The notes under the pieces were generated by a model that was not told the DNA's origin, ran no database searches, and worked only from the letters and a program-made list of their open reading frames with translations. DNA of 64,000 nt from Pseudoprimorskyibacter insulae (GTDB taxonomy: Bacteria > Pseudomonadota > Alphaproteobacteria > Rhodobacterales > Rhodobacteraceae). The translations under genes and the position numbers were made by a program. Shown here piece by piece: positions 26,520-34,921 of the stretch. The DNA lies in contig NZ_OMOJ01000003.1 of assembly GCF_900302505.1 (NCBI RefSeq), forward strand, positions 62,001-126,000, in the 5' to 3' direction. Position 1 is the first letter of the stretch. The number at the start of each line of letters is the position of its first letter.

Positions 26520-27131
26520 ATGAGCCTGCTTGCCTTTGCCACCGTTTGGTTCGTTCACCTGCTGGCCGCCATGAGCCCCGGCCCGTCTTTCGTGGTCTGT
26601 GTGCGCACGGCGATCAACGAAGGGTTCCGCACGGCCTTTGCCCTATCGTTGGGCTTTGGCCTTGGGTCGATGGTCTGGGCGGCTGGGGCGATGGCGGGTC
26701 TGACGCTGCTGTTCGAAATCCTGCCTGGCCTGTTCACCGCGATGAAGCTGATCGGCGCGGGGTTCCTTCTGTTCGTGGCCTTCATGATGTGGCGCCACGC
26801 CAGCGAGCCGCTGCCGACGGCGGCGGATGTACCGCCGCGCAGCGCTTGGGCCGCGCTTCGGTTCGGGTTTCTGACTTTTGTCACCAACCCCAAACCGGCG
26901 GTGTTCTTCGGCGCGGTCTTTGCCGGGCTGGTTCCCGTTACGGCACCCTTGGAAATTCGGGCGTTGCTGGTATTGGCCGTCGGGCTGAATGAGACGCTCT
27001 GGTACATCTTCGTATCGCGTGTATTCTCATCCCAGCATGCGCGGCGTGTCTATGCCCGCATCAAAACCTGGACAGACCGCACTTTCGGAGCGTTGATCGC
27101 CGCGCTTGGCATCAAAATCGCGCTTACCTGA
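26520..27131 (+). CDS. LysE/RhtB-family exporter
   Basis: This is an inner-membrane amino-acid or metabolite exporter of the LysE superfamily. The 203-aa product has five to six hydrophobic helices. It carries the family start VHLLAAMSPGPSFVVCVRTA with the conserved SPGP, and the fourth-helix FVTNPKPAVFF motif with NPK. The substrate cannot be inferred. Gpt follows 15 nt later, which suggests co-transcription. Confidence 0.9.
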   Translation: MSLLAFATVWFVHLLAAMSPGPSFVVCVRTAINEGFRTAFALSLGFGLGSMVWAAGAMAGLTLLFEILPGLFTAMKLIGAGFLLFVAFMMWRHASEPLPTAADVPPRSAWAALRFGFLTFVTNPKPAVFFGAVFAGLVPVTAPLEIRALLVLAVGLNETLWYIFVSRVFSSQHARRVYARIKTWTDRTFGALIAALGIKIALT

Positions 27132-27146
27132 CTTCGGAGGACCACT

Positions 27147-27650
27147 ATGGACGACCGCCTGCCACACGAAAAAGGCTTTCACGTCAGCTGGGACCAGATC
27201 CACCGCGACAGCCGTGCACTTGCATGGCGGCTGGATGGCCAAGGCCCCGACGATGGCAACTGGCGTGCGATTGTGGCGATCACCCGCGGCGGCATGGCCC
27301 CTGCGATGATCATCGCCCGCGAACTGGACATTCGCGTGATCGATACGATCAGCGTCAAATCCTACAACCATCAGGATCAGGTCGAAGCGAAGGTGCTGAA
27401 AGCGCCTGACGCGGGTTTGATGGGCGATGGCACCGGCATTCTGGTGATCGACGATCTGGTGGACAGCGGCAAAACGCTGGAACTGGTGCGCAAGCTGTAT
27501 CCCAAGGCGCATTTCGCCACCGTCTACGCCAAGCCCAAGGGCCGCCCGCAGGTCGACAGTTATATCACCGAGGTGAGCCAAGACACTTGGATCTTCTTCC
27601 CGTGGGATATGGCGCTGCAATATGTGCAGCCCTATCGCGGCAAGGACTAA
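27147..27650 (+). CDS. gpt: Xanthine (guanine) phosphoribosyltransferase
   Basis: Gpt salvages guanine and xanthine to nucleotides using PRPP. The 167-aa protein has the type I PRTase motif [16 protein letters not shown] (about 107-122), [14 protein letters not shown] near the N-terminus and [11 protein letters not shown] at the C-terminus, as in E. coli Gpt. A strong SD (GGAGG) precedes the ATG. A hairpin separates it from the convergent gene. Confidence 0.95.
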   Translation: MDDRLPHEKGFHVSWDQIHRDSRALAWRLDGQGPDDGNWRAIVAITRGGMAPAMIIARELDIRVIDTISVKSYNHQDQVEAKVLKAPDAGLMGDGTGILVIDDLVDSGKTLELVRKLYPKAHFATVYAKPKGRPQVDSYITEVSQDTWIFFPWDMALQYVQPYRGKD

Positions 27651-27656
27651 GGAAAC

Positions 27657-27674
27657 GGGGGCCAGTTGGCCCCC
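27657..27674. terminator. Bidirectional terminator between gpt and qorB-like gene
   Basis: GGGGGCCA and TGGCCCCC pair around GT, with T-rich sequence on the + strand side (GATTTGATTT). It sits between convergent stop codons. Confidence 0.65.
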
Positions 27675-27682
27675 GATTTGAT

Positions 27683-28549
27683 TTACACCAAGGCCGCGCG
27701 CAGCGTGGTCTGCCAAGGGGTGGTTGGCCGACCGATCAATTGCGACAGGGTCTTGTCATCGGAATATAGCCCGCCTTGGCTGCCGCCGTGGTCGCTATCG
27801 GCCAGCATCGCGGCCAGCGGCGCAGGCAGGCCCGCCCCTTCCAAGGCTTGCGCAAAAGCGTCTTGCGGCAGATCGGTATAGGCCACCGGTTTGCCCGTCG
27901 CGGCGGCGATTTCGGCGGCGAAATCCGTCAGCGAATAGCCCGTGTCGCCTGCCAGTTCGTAAACGGTGCCGCTGGCGGGCAGATCGCCCGTCAGAACCTT
28001 GGCTGCAGCGTCGGCATAATCCGCGCGGGCCGCACCGGCGATCTTACCTGTTCCCATCGCACCATATAGCGCCCCGCTTTCAGCGGCTTGCGGCGCGGCC
28101 ATGACGGTGTTTTCTGTGTACCAGCCATTGCGCAGGATCGCGTATGGCAGACCTGAGGCGGCCAGCGCCTCTTCGGTTTGGACATGTTCGCCCGGCAGGA
28201 TCGTCAGAGGCGAGGTTTTGGCCCCAAGGATCGAGGTATAGGCCACAAAGCTGACGCCAGCCGCTTTGGCGGCATCAATCACCGTCTGATGCTGAACGGC
28301 CCGTTGGCCCACTTCGCTGGACGAAATCAGCAGCAAACGCTCCACACCGGCAAGCGCGGCTTCCAGCGCAGGGGCGTCGGTATAGCTGGCAACGCGGACG
28401 GTGACGCCCTTGGCCTCCAACGCGGCGGCGGCTTCGGGACGGCGGACAAGCGCGCCGATGCTGGCCGGATCTTCGGCTTTCAGCAACGCATCGATGACCA
28501 AAGCGCCCAATTGCCCAGAGGCACCGGTGACGAGATATTTCAAAGCCAT
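27683..28549 (-). CDS. NmrA-type NAD(P)H:quinone oxidoreductase, QorB-like
   Basis: The 288-aa product has a Rossmann start YLVTGASGQLGALVID with GxxGxxG. Its overall pattern (SSSEVGQRAVQHQTVIDAAK, YTSILGA, ILRNGWYTEN) matches the QorB/YtfG group, which reduces quinones with NADPH. It diverges from an hxlR-family gene across a 105-bp gap, as ytfG and ytfH do in E. coli, so quinone- or electrophile-responsive control is plausible. ATG 28549 is chosen because the Rossmann fold starts at once; the open frame to 28729 is not protein-like. Confidence 0.88.
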   Translation of the reverse strand: MALKYLVTGASGQLGALVIDALLKAEDPASIGALVRRPEAAAALEAKGVTVRVASYTDAPALEAALAGVERLLLISSSEVGQRAVQHQTVIDAAKAAGVSFVAYTSILGAKTSPLTILPGEHVQTEEALAASGLPYAILRNGWYTENTVMAAPQAAESGALYGAMGTGKIAGAARADYADAAAKVLTGDLPASGTVYELAGDTGYSLTDFAAEIAAATGKPVAYTDLPQDAFAQALEGAGLPAPLAAMLADSDHGGSQGGLYSDDKTLSQLIGRPTTPWQTTLRAALV

Positions 28550-28588
28550 AAGAGAACCCTTTCCATACGGTCTATAGTTGGCGTTATG

Positions 28589-28601
28589 TCCCGAATCGGG
28601 A
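28589..28601. promoter_or_regulatory. Palindromic operator candidate between qorB-like and hxlR-type genes
   Basis: TCCCGA-A-TCGGGA is a perfect 6-bp inverted repeat with a 1-bp spacer. It is centred 46 bp from the qorB-like ATG and 60 bp from the regulator ATG. It is the only clear dyad in the gap and is a good candidate site for the HxlR-type protein. Confidence 0.5.
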
Positions 28602-28654
28602 TATGGTCTCAGATGTAGACCTACTGATAGGGTCCGTGAAGGAGGCACTTTTAA

Positions 28655-29059
28655 ATGACCAGGGAACACCAAAGTAACCGCCCCCTGTTTCCCGACGTGC
28701 CGCCCGGTGCGCCGCTGGATGCCGGGCAATGCCCAATCCGCGATGTGCTGGACCGTGTGGCACAGAAATGGACGCTGTTGATCCTGATCGCGCTGGAACG
28801 CGGGCCGCAGCGGTTTTCGGCGTTGCAGCGGCAGGTAGGCGATATCTCAAAGCGGATGCTGACGCAGACATTGCGCCAATTGGAACGGGACGGGATGATT
28901 TCGCGCGAAGTGTTCCCGACCAAGCCGCCGTCGGTCGAATATGCGCTGACCGATCTGGGGCGATCCGCGCTCAATCCGATAGCGGCGCTGCGGGACTGGG
29001 CCGATGAAAACCACGGCCGGATCAATGAGGCCCGGAAGGCGTTTGACATGGCCGCCTGA
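28655..29059 (+). CDS. HxlR-family transcriptional regulator
   Basis: The 134-aa winged-helix protein has the HxlR start [20 protein letters not shown]. The recognition region ([20 protein letters not shown]) and the wing ([10 protein letters not shown]) follow. Cys26 sits where quinone/thiol-sensing HxlR proteins have their reactive Cys. It is divergent from the qorB-like gene, its probable target. The SD GGAGG lies upstream of the ATG with slightly long spacing. Confidence 0.92.
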   Translation: MTREHQSNRPLFPDVPPGAPLDAGQCPIRDVLDRVAQKWTLLILIALERGPQRFSALQRQVGDISKRMLTQTLRQLERDGMISREVFPTKPPSVEYALTDLGRSALNPIAALRDWADENHGRINEARKAFDMAA

Positions 29060-29098
29060 GGCCGGTTTGATCGCCCCGAACCAAAAGGGCCGATTGAC

Positions 29099-30295
29099 AT
29101 GAGCACCCGCACCAACGCCACCTTTCCGTCGCCGATTCCGGCCGCCCGCCGCTGGCTGGAGGGGGTGACGCTGCCGCCCGATTGCCCGCTGATCAACGTC
29201 AGCCAAGCCGCACCAATGGCCGCGCCGCCTGCCCCGATGATCGACGCCATGGCGCAGGCTTTGGGCGATACCGCGACCCATGTTTATGGGCCGGATCTGG
29301 GCCTGCCTGCCCTGCGCACCGAAGTCGCCAAGCAATGGAGCCGCGCCTATGGCGGCCATGTCTCCGCCGATCAGGTGGCGATTACCTCGGGGGCCAACCA
29401 CGCCTTTGCCACCGCCATCGCCGCGCTGTGCGATCTGGGCGATGAGGTTCTTTTGCCGGTGCCGTGGTATTTTAACCATAAGATGTGGCTGGATATGGCC
29501 GGGATGCGGGCTGTGCCCCTGCCCTGTGATGACGCCATGCTGCCCGATCTGGCGGCGGCGCAGGCGTTGATCACCCCGCGCACCAAGGCCATCGTCATGG
29601 TCTCGCCCAACAACCCAACCGGCGTTGAATATCCGCCCAGCGTTCTGGGCGCGGCCTATGATCTGGCCAAGGCGCATGGTCTGACCCTAATCCTTGATGA
29701 AACCTACCGCGATTTTCGCAGCAGCGATGCGCCGCCGCATGACCTGCTGACGCGCCCGGATTGGGATCGAACCTTGGTGCAGATCTATTCCTTTTCAAAG
29801 TCTTACCGCCTGACAGGCCACCGTGTCGGTGCCTTGGTCGCGCGGGCCGATCTGATGGGATCGTTTGAGACCTTCATCGACAGCGTCACCATTTGCCCCA
29901 GCCAGCTTGGCCAGCGCGCCGCGCTATATGGGTTGCAGACCATGGGTGATTGGGTGGCCGAACAGCGCCGCGATATTCAGGCCCGCGCCAAAGCAATCCG
30001 CCATGCAATGCCCCGGATCGCACCGATGGGCTGGCGGCTTTTGGGGCTTGGGGCCTATTTCGCCTATCTGGAACACCCGTTCGATGCCCCCTCTGACGTC
30101 GTGGCCAAGCGTCTTGCGCAAGAGGTGGGCATTCTGGCCCTGCCGGGCACCATGTTCACCCCTGAAGGCGACGCACGCGGCAGCCGCCATATCCGCATTG
30201 CCTTTGCAAATATCGACGCGCCCACCATCGCTGCGATGTTCGAACGGATCGCCAGACTTGACTGGCCCCTTGCCCCTCAGGGCGGCGCGGCGTAG
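29099..30295 (+). CDS. Class I/II PLP-dependent aminotransferase
   Basis: This is a 398-aa fold-type I aminotransferase. It shows SGANHAFATAI, SPNNPTGVEYPP, LILDETYRDF and the PLP lysine at residue 234 in YSFSKSYRLTGHRVG. The C-terminal Arg in RHIRIAF is the carboxylate-binding residue of the family. The specific substrate is not evident. It follows the hxlR-type gene by 39 nt and may share its transcript. Confidence 0.92.
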   Translation: MSTRTNATFPSPIPAARRWLEGVTLPPDCPLINVSQAAPMAAPPAPMIDAMAQALGDTATHVYGPDLGLPALRTEVAKQWSRAYGGHVSADQVAITSGANHAFATAIAALCDLGDEVLLPVPWYFNHKMWLDMAGMRAVPLPCDDAMLPDLAAAQALITPRTKAIVMVSPNNPTGVEYPPSVLGAAYDLAKAHGLTLILDETYRDFRSSDAPPHDLLTRPDWDRTLVQIYSFSKSYRLTGHRVGALVARADLMGSFETFIDSVTICPSQLGQRAALYGLQTMGDWVAEQRRDIQARAKAIRHAMPRIAPMGWRLLGLGAYFAYLEHPFDAPSDVVAKRLAQEVGILALPGTMFTPEGDARGSRHIRIAFANIDAPTIAAMFERIARLDWPLAPQGGAA

Positions 30296-30340
30296 ACAAC
30301 CACGAACGCCTGAAACGGCACGGTTGGAGGAATACGGCTG

Positions 30341-32188
30341 ATGAAAGCCAAGAACGGCATTTCGAAAATCCTTGTCTGGATCTTGTTGGCACTGCTGATG
30401 GTCGGCATTGCCGGGTTCGGCACGGTCAATTTCAGCGGCTCGGTTCAGTCCGTCGCCACGGTTGGTGACAAAGACATCACAGTCGGAGATTACGCCCGGA
30501 CGCTGCAATCCGAAATGCGTGCCTTCGAGGCGCAGACCGGCCAGCCCCTGACCTTCCAAGACGCCCAATTTCTGGGCCTGCAACAGCGTGCCCTTGCGCA
30601 GCTGATCACGGGCCGTGCGCTGGATGTGGAAACCGATAGCCTTGGCCTGTCGGTGGGCGATGCCGAATTGCTCAAGCAAATTCAGAACATTCAGGCCTTC
30701 CAAGGCCCCGACGGCAGCTTCAACCGCGAAGCCTATCGTTATGCGCTGGAAAACATCGACATCTCGGAAACCGCCTTCGAAGAACAGCTGCGCGAAGAAA
30801 GCGCCCGCACCTTGCTGCAAGGCGCAGTTCTGGCGGGCACCGCCCTGCCTGACGCCTATGTGAACACCCTTCTGGCCTATGCGCTGGAACAGCGGAACTT
30901 CACCTGGGCCGCGGTTGAAAACGAAGACGTGAACACCGGCATCGCCGAGGCGTCCGAGGATGACCTCAAGGCGCTTTATGACGAAAACATCGCCGCCTAT
31001 ACCCATCCCGAACAGCGCCGCATCACCTATGCGTGGCTGACCCCGGAAATGATCCTTGATACCGTTGCCGTGGACGAAGAGGCCATGCGCCGCGCCTATG
31101 ACGACCGTCACGACGAATTCAATCAGCCCGAACGCCGCCTTGTCGAACGTCTGATCTTCCCGTCGGACGATGCCGCAATCGCCGCCAAGGCCCGCATTGA
31201 TGCCGCCGAGGCCACGTTTGAGGATGAGGTCGCAGCGCGCGGTCTTGATCTGCTGGATGTGGATCTGGGCGATCTGGCCAAAGATGATCTGGACGGTGCC
31301 GCAGAGGGCGTGTTCGCCGCCGAGGTTGGCGATGTCGTCGGCCCGCTGCCGTCGGATCTGGGCCCGGCCCTGTTCCGCGTGAACGGCATTCTGCCCGAAC
31401 AATCGCTGCCCTATATCGCCGCCAGCGAAATGCTGCGCGACGAACTGGCCGCCGATGCCGCCCGCCGTGCCATCGACGCCCAGATCGAAGACCTGTCGGA
31501 CCTGCTGGCCGCTGGCGCCACGGTTGAAGAACTGGCCGCCGAAAGCGACATGGAAACCGGCACCATCACTTGGTCCGCCGCCGACGCCGAAGGCATCGCC
31601 GCCTATGAGGAATTCCGCGATGCCGCGATTGCCGCGCAGGATGGCGACTTCCCCGAAGTGCTACGTCTGGCCGATGGCGGGATCTTTGCGATCCGTCTGG
31701 ATGAGGTCATCGCCCCCGCGCCGATCCCCTTCGATGAGGCCCGCGAAGCCGTTCAGGCCGATTGGGATACCCGCGAGACGCAAAAGGCCGTTATGGCCCA
31801 TGCCGAAGCGCTGGCAGGCCAGTTGAACGAGGGCAAAACCTTTGACGCACTTGGTCTGATGGCCTCTACCCGCGAAACCGGCATCCGTCGTCGCGGCTTT
31901 GTCGAGGCTCTGCCGACCGAGGTGATCACCGCCGCGTTTGAGCTTGAAACGGGCCGCGCTGTCGCCGTTGCCGATGCGGGCCGCGCCATTCTGGTGCGTC
32001 TTGATGCGGTCACCCCCGCCGATCTGACTGCGGATGAGGCGCTCGCCATGGCCGATGCACTCAAGGATCAGGCCGCAAACGATGTGGCGCAGGATCTGTT
32101 CACCGCCATGGCCACTGATATCCAGTCGCGTGTTGGCATCAAGATTGACCAACAGGCGCTGAACGCCGTTCACAGCAACTTCCAGTAA
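30341..32188 (+). CDS. PpiD/SurA-like peptidyl-prolyl isomerase, membrane-anchored
   Basis: This is a periplasmic folding chaperone of 615 aa anchored by one N-terminal helix (about 8-30, ILVWILLALLMVGIAGFG). Residues 35-180 form a SurA-N domain with VGDKDITVGDYARTLQSE. A parvulin-type region spans about 230-350, with a degenerate active site ('QPERRLVERLIFP', 'DLGDLAKDDL', 'GPLPSDLGPALFRV'). The C-terminal part is acidic and Ala-rich. PpiD proteins look like this, often with weak isomerase activity. trpE starts 6 nt downstream. Confidence 0.88.
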   Translation: MKAKNGISKILVWILLALLMVGIAGFGTVNFSGSVQSVATVGDKDITVGDYARTLQSEMRAFEAQTGQPLTFQDAQFLGLQQRALAQLITGRALDVETDSLGLSVGDAELLKQIQNIQAFQGPDGSFNREAYRYALENIDISETAFEEQLREESARTLLQGAVLAGTALPDAYVNTLLAYALEQRNFTWAAVENEDVNTGIAEASEDDLKALYDENIAAYTHPEQRRITYAWLTPEMILDTVAVDEEAMRRAYDDRHDEFNQPERRLVERLIFPSDDAAIAAKARIDAAEATFEDEVAARGLDLLDVDLGDLAKDDLDGAAEGVFAAEVGDVVGPLPSDLGPALFRVNGILPEQSLPYIAASEMLRDELAADAARRAIDAQIEDLSDLLAAGATVEELAAESDMETGTITWSAADAEGIAAYEEFRDAAIAAQDGDFPEVLRLADGGIFAIRLDEVIAPAPIPFDEAREAVQADWDTRETQKAVMAHAEALAGQLNEGKTFDALGLMASTRETGIRRRGFVEALPTEVITAAFELETGRAVAVADAGRAILVRLDAVTPADLTADEALAMADALKDQAANDVAQDLFTAMATDIQSRVGIKIDQQALNAVHSNFQ

Positions 32189-32193
32189 GATCC

Positions 32194-33708
32194 ATGGCTA
32201 CCCTGACACCGTCCTTCGAAGACTTCGCCGCCGCCTATGAGGCCGGTCGCAATCAGGTGGTCTATGCCCGCCTTGCGGCCGATCTTGATACGCCCGTCTC
32301 AACCATGCTCAAGCTGACCGGGGCCGGGCGCGATGCCTTCGTGCTGGAATCGGTCACGGGCGGCGAAGTGCGGGGGCGCTATTCCATCGTCGGTATGAAA
32401 CCGGATGTGGTCTGGGAATGCCATGGCACCAAGTCGCGCATCAACCGCAGCGCCCGGTTTGACCGCGATACTTTCACCGATCAGGACGCCGACCCGCTGA
32501 CGGCCCTGCGCGCCCTGATCGCCGAATCCGCCATCGATCTGCCCGAGGATCTGCCCCAAGCCGCCGCTGGCCTGTTCGGCTATCTGGGCTATGACATGAT
32601 CCGTCTGGTCGAACGCCTGCCCAACGCCAACCCCGATCCGCTGGGCCTGCCCGATGCGGTGATGATCCGCCCATCGGTGGTTGCGGTACTGGACGGCGTG
32701 AAGGGCGAGGTCATCATCGTCTCGCCCGCTTGGGTCAGCGATGGCCAATCGGCCCGCGCCGCCTATGCCCAAGCCGCCGAACGGGTGATGGACGCGGTCC
32801 GCGATCTGGAACGCCCGCTGCCGCAAACCAGCCGCGATCTCGGCGATGCGTTTGAGGCAGGACCGCCGGTGTCCAACTTCACCCATCAGGGGTTCAAGGA
32901 CGCAGTTGAAAAGGCCAAGGATTACATCCGCGCCGGGGACATCTTTCAGGTGGTCCCGTCTCAGCGCTGGACACAGGATTTCCGCCAGCCGCCCTTTGCG
33001 CTCTATCGCAGCCTGCGCCGCACCAACCCGTCGCCGTTCATGTTCTATTTCAACTTCGGCGGCTTCCAGGTGATCGGTGCCAGCCCCGAAATCCTCGTGC
33101 GCGTCTTCGGCAGCGAAGTCACCGTGCGCCCCATCGCAGGCACCCGCCCGCGCGGCGCCACACCTGAAGAAGACAACGCCTTGGCCGAGGATCTGCTTGC
33201 CGATCCCAAGGAACGGGCCGAACACCTGATGTTGCTGGATCTGGGCCGCAACGACGCGGGCCGCGTGTCGAAGATCGGCACCGTGCGCCCGACCGAACAG
33301 TTCATTATCGAACGCTACAGCCACGTGATGCACATCGTGTCCAACGTGGTGGGTGAACTGGCCGATGACCAAGACGCGCTCAGCGCCTTCTTGGCAGGCA
33401 TGCCCGCAGGCACGGTGTCAGGCGCACCCAAGGTCCGCGCCATGGAAATCATCGACGAGCTGGAACCGGAAAAGCGCGGCGTCTATGCAGGCGGCGTCGG
33501 TTACTTCAGCGCGGGCGGCGATATGGATATGTGCATCGCCCTGCGCACGGCCATCGTCAAAGACCAAAAGCTCTATATTCAGGCCGGGGCCGGCATCGTC
33601 TATGACAGCGACCCGGAATCCGAATACCAGGAAACGGTGCACAAATCGAACGCCATCCGCCGTGCCGCCGCCGATGCGGCCCGCTTTGCCGGCGACGGCA
33701 ACAGCTAG
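32194..33708 (+). CDS. trpE: Anthranilate synthase component I
   Basis: TrpE converts chorismate plus ammonia to anthranilate, the first step of tryptophan synthesis. The 504-aa protein has the TrpE N-terminal domain with GRYSIVGMKPDVVW. The chorismate-binding domain includes FQVVPSQRW, PSPFMFYFNFGGFQVIGASPE (split around GASPEIL), RPIAGTRPRG, LDLGRNDAGRVSKIGTV, SHVMHIVSNVVGEL and GAPKVRAMEIIDELE. trpG is not in this window. It is tightly linked to the PpiD-like gene and ends in a strong hairpin. Confidence 0.97.
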   Translation: MATLTPSFEDFAAAYEAGRNQVVYARLAADLDTPVSTMLKLTGAGRDAFVLESVTGGEVRGRYSIVGMKPDVVWECHGTKSRINRSARFDRDTFTDQDADPLTALRALIAESAIDLPEDLPQAAAGLFGYLGYDMIRLVERLPNANPDPLGLPDAVMIRPSVVAVLDGVKGEVIIVSPAWVSDGQSARAAYAQAAERVMDAVRDLERPLPQTSRDLGDAFEAGPPVSNFTHQGFKDAVEKAKDYIRAGDIFQVVPSQRWTQDFRQPPFALYRSLRRTNPSPFMFYFNFGGFQVIGASPEILVRVFGSEVTVRPIAGTRPRGATPEEDNALAEDLLADPKERAEHLMLLDLGRNDAGRVSKIGTVRPTEQFIIERYSHVMHIVSNVVGELADDQDALSAFLAGMPAGTVSGAPKVRAMEIIDELEPEKRGVYAGGVGYFSAGGDMDMCIALRTAIVKDQKLYIQAGAGIVYDSDPESEYQETVHKSNAIRRAAADAARFAGDGNS

Positions 33709-33721
33709 GCGAAAACGACAA

Positions 33722-33744
33722 AAGGCAGGGTCCGCCCCTGCCTT
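33722..33744 (+). terminator. Terminator of trpE
   Basis: AAGGCAGGG and CCCTGCCTT pair around TCCGC, followed by a pyrimidine-rich tract. The right arm merges into the repeated element that starts here. Confidence 0.75.
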
Positions 33745-33862
33745 CTTCTCTTTGGTAAATACCGCCGGGGGGGCTTCCGCAGGAAGCCGGGGGCAGAGCC
33801 CCCACCCGCTTGGCCGCATGGCCAAGCACCCCATGCGCGGCGCGAAGCGCCGCACGGCTGGA
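33742..33862. repeat. Composite multi-hairpin intergenic repeat, copy 1
   Basis: CTTCTTCTCTTTGGTAAATA is followed by CCGCCGGGGGG and a chain of hairpins: GCTTCC-GCA-GGAAGC, GGGGGC-AGA-GCCCCC, CTTGGCC-GCAT-GGCCAAG and CGGCGC-GAA-GCGCCG. It ends GGCTGGATTA at the sufE stop. A second copy with the same order of parts is at 57100-57249. Both copies lie between convergent genes. Confidence 0.75.
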
Positions 33863-34273
33863 TTACGCGGCCTCTGACGCCAACAATCTGATCCGCTCGA
33901 TCATCGCCCGAAGCCCGTTGGACCGCTGCGCCGACAGGTGGTCATGCAAGCCCAAACGCCCCAGCTCGGCCCGCGCATCCACCTTCAACACCTCGGCCAG
34001 CGTCAGCCCATTGTACAGCCGGTGCAGCAGGGCAATCAGTCCGCGCACGATCATCGCGTCGCTATCGCCGTCAAACCGAAAAACGCCGCCGTCAATCGTC
34101 GGGTGCAGCCAGACCTGGCTGGCGCAGCCATCGACCTTGGTGGCGGGCACTTTCAGCGCCTCATCCAGCGGCGGCATGTCTTTGCCCATGTCGATCACCA
34201 TGCGATAGCGGTCTTCCCAGTCGTCCAGGAATTCGAAATCTTCCACCACGTCTTCAAATGCGCTGCTGGCCAT
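33863..34273 (-). CDS. sufE: Cysteine desulfuration protein SufE
   Basis: SufE accepts persulfide sulfur from SufS for Fe-S cluster assembly. The 136-aa product has the active Cys50 in KVDGCASQVWLHP, preceded by a 'DRYRMVIDMGKDMPPLDEAL' pattern, and a C-terminal LGLHDHLSAQRSNGLRAMIERI. ATG 34273 is chosen over the upstream open frame because it gives the family length. It stands apart from other suf genes, which is common in alphaproteobacteria. Confidence 0.94.
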   Translation of the reverse strand: MASSAFEDVVEDFEFLDDWEDRYRMVIDMGKDMPPLDEALKVPATKVDGCASQVWLHPTIDGGVFRFDGDSDAMIVRGLIALLHRLYNGLTLAEVLKVDARAELGRLGLHDHLSAQRSNGLRAMIERIRLLASEAA

Positions 34274-34399
34274 CGGAACCTCTTTGCCTTTGTTTGCACC
34301 AGACCTAGGCAAGCCTGCGGCGAAGGTCCAGACGTGTCGTGTCTTTTCAACTGTCGCTGGTTGGGCTAGCAAGGACACAAGGAATTGGAGGATCGCGCC

Positions 34400-34912
34400 A
34401 TGCGGAAAACCGGTATTGTTCTTTTGTCCGCCACGCTGGTGCTGGCCAGTTGCGGAGCGGTCCGCGACTCGCGGATCAACCCGTTCAATTGGTTCGGCAA
34501 AAGCAAGTCCCGCGCGGTGGCGACGGACACCAAGGAAGTGAACCCGCTGATCCCGGTGGCCCGTCGCGGGCTGTTCAGCGGCCCGGATGAGGTCTCCGAA
34601 GGCGTGCTGATCGACCAGATTGCCGATCTGGTGGTGGAACGGCGCGTCGGCGGCGCGGTCATCCGCGCGCGCGGCATTGCGCCCAGCCTTGGCATCTCGA
34701 ACGCGCGTCTGGTGAAGGTCGAAGAGGCGTCGACCGGCGGCGATCTGGTGATGGAACTGCGGTACGAACCCCTGCCCACCGCCATCCTTGGCGGCAGCGA
34801 CGATCAACGTTCGGTGGTGGTGGCCGCATCCCTAACCGCGAATGAGCTTGCCGAATTCCGCCGGATCACCGTGCGCGGTGCTCGCAATGAACGGACCACC
34901 ACGCGCCGGTAA
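34400..34912 (+). CDS. Predicted outer-membrane/periplasmic lipoprotein, function unknown
   Basis: The 170-aa product has a lipoprotein signal with lipobox VLASC and Cys18 as the lipidation site. The next residues are basic and contain NPFNWFGKS. The mature part is a small alpha/beta region with LIDQIADLVVERRVGGAVIRARG. Proteins of this type are common in Rhodobacterales, but I know no assigned role. ATG 34400 has a GGAGG SD eight bases upstream. Its stop is 9 nt from the convergent rnd stop. Confidence 0.75.
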   Translation: MRKTGIVLLSATLVLASCGAVRDSRINPFNWFGKSKSRAVATDTKEVNPLIPVARRGLFSGPDEVSEGVLIDQIADLVVERRVGGAVIRARGIAPSLGISNARLVKVEEASTGGDLVMELRYEPLPTAILGGSDDQRSVVVAASLTANELAEFRRITVRGARNERTTTRR

Positions 34913-34921
34913 GTCGGCGCG

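Noticed and set aside
33723-33862. Composite repeat as a mobile element
   Set aside because: No transposase, target duplication or terminal inverted repeat is visible; structure-conserving hairpins fit an intergenic repeat better.
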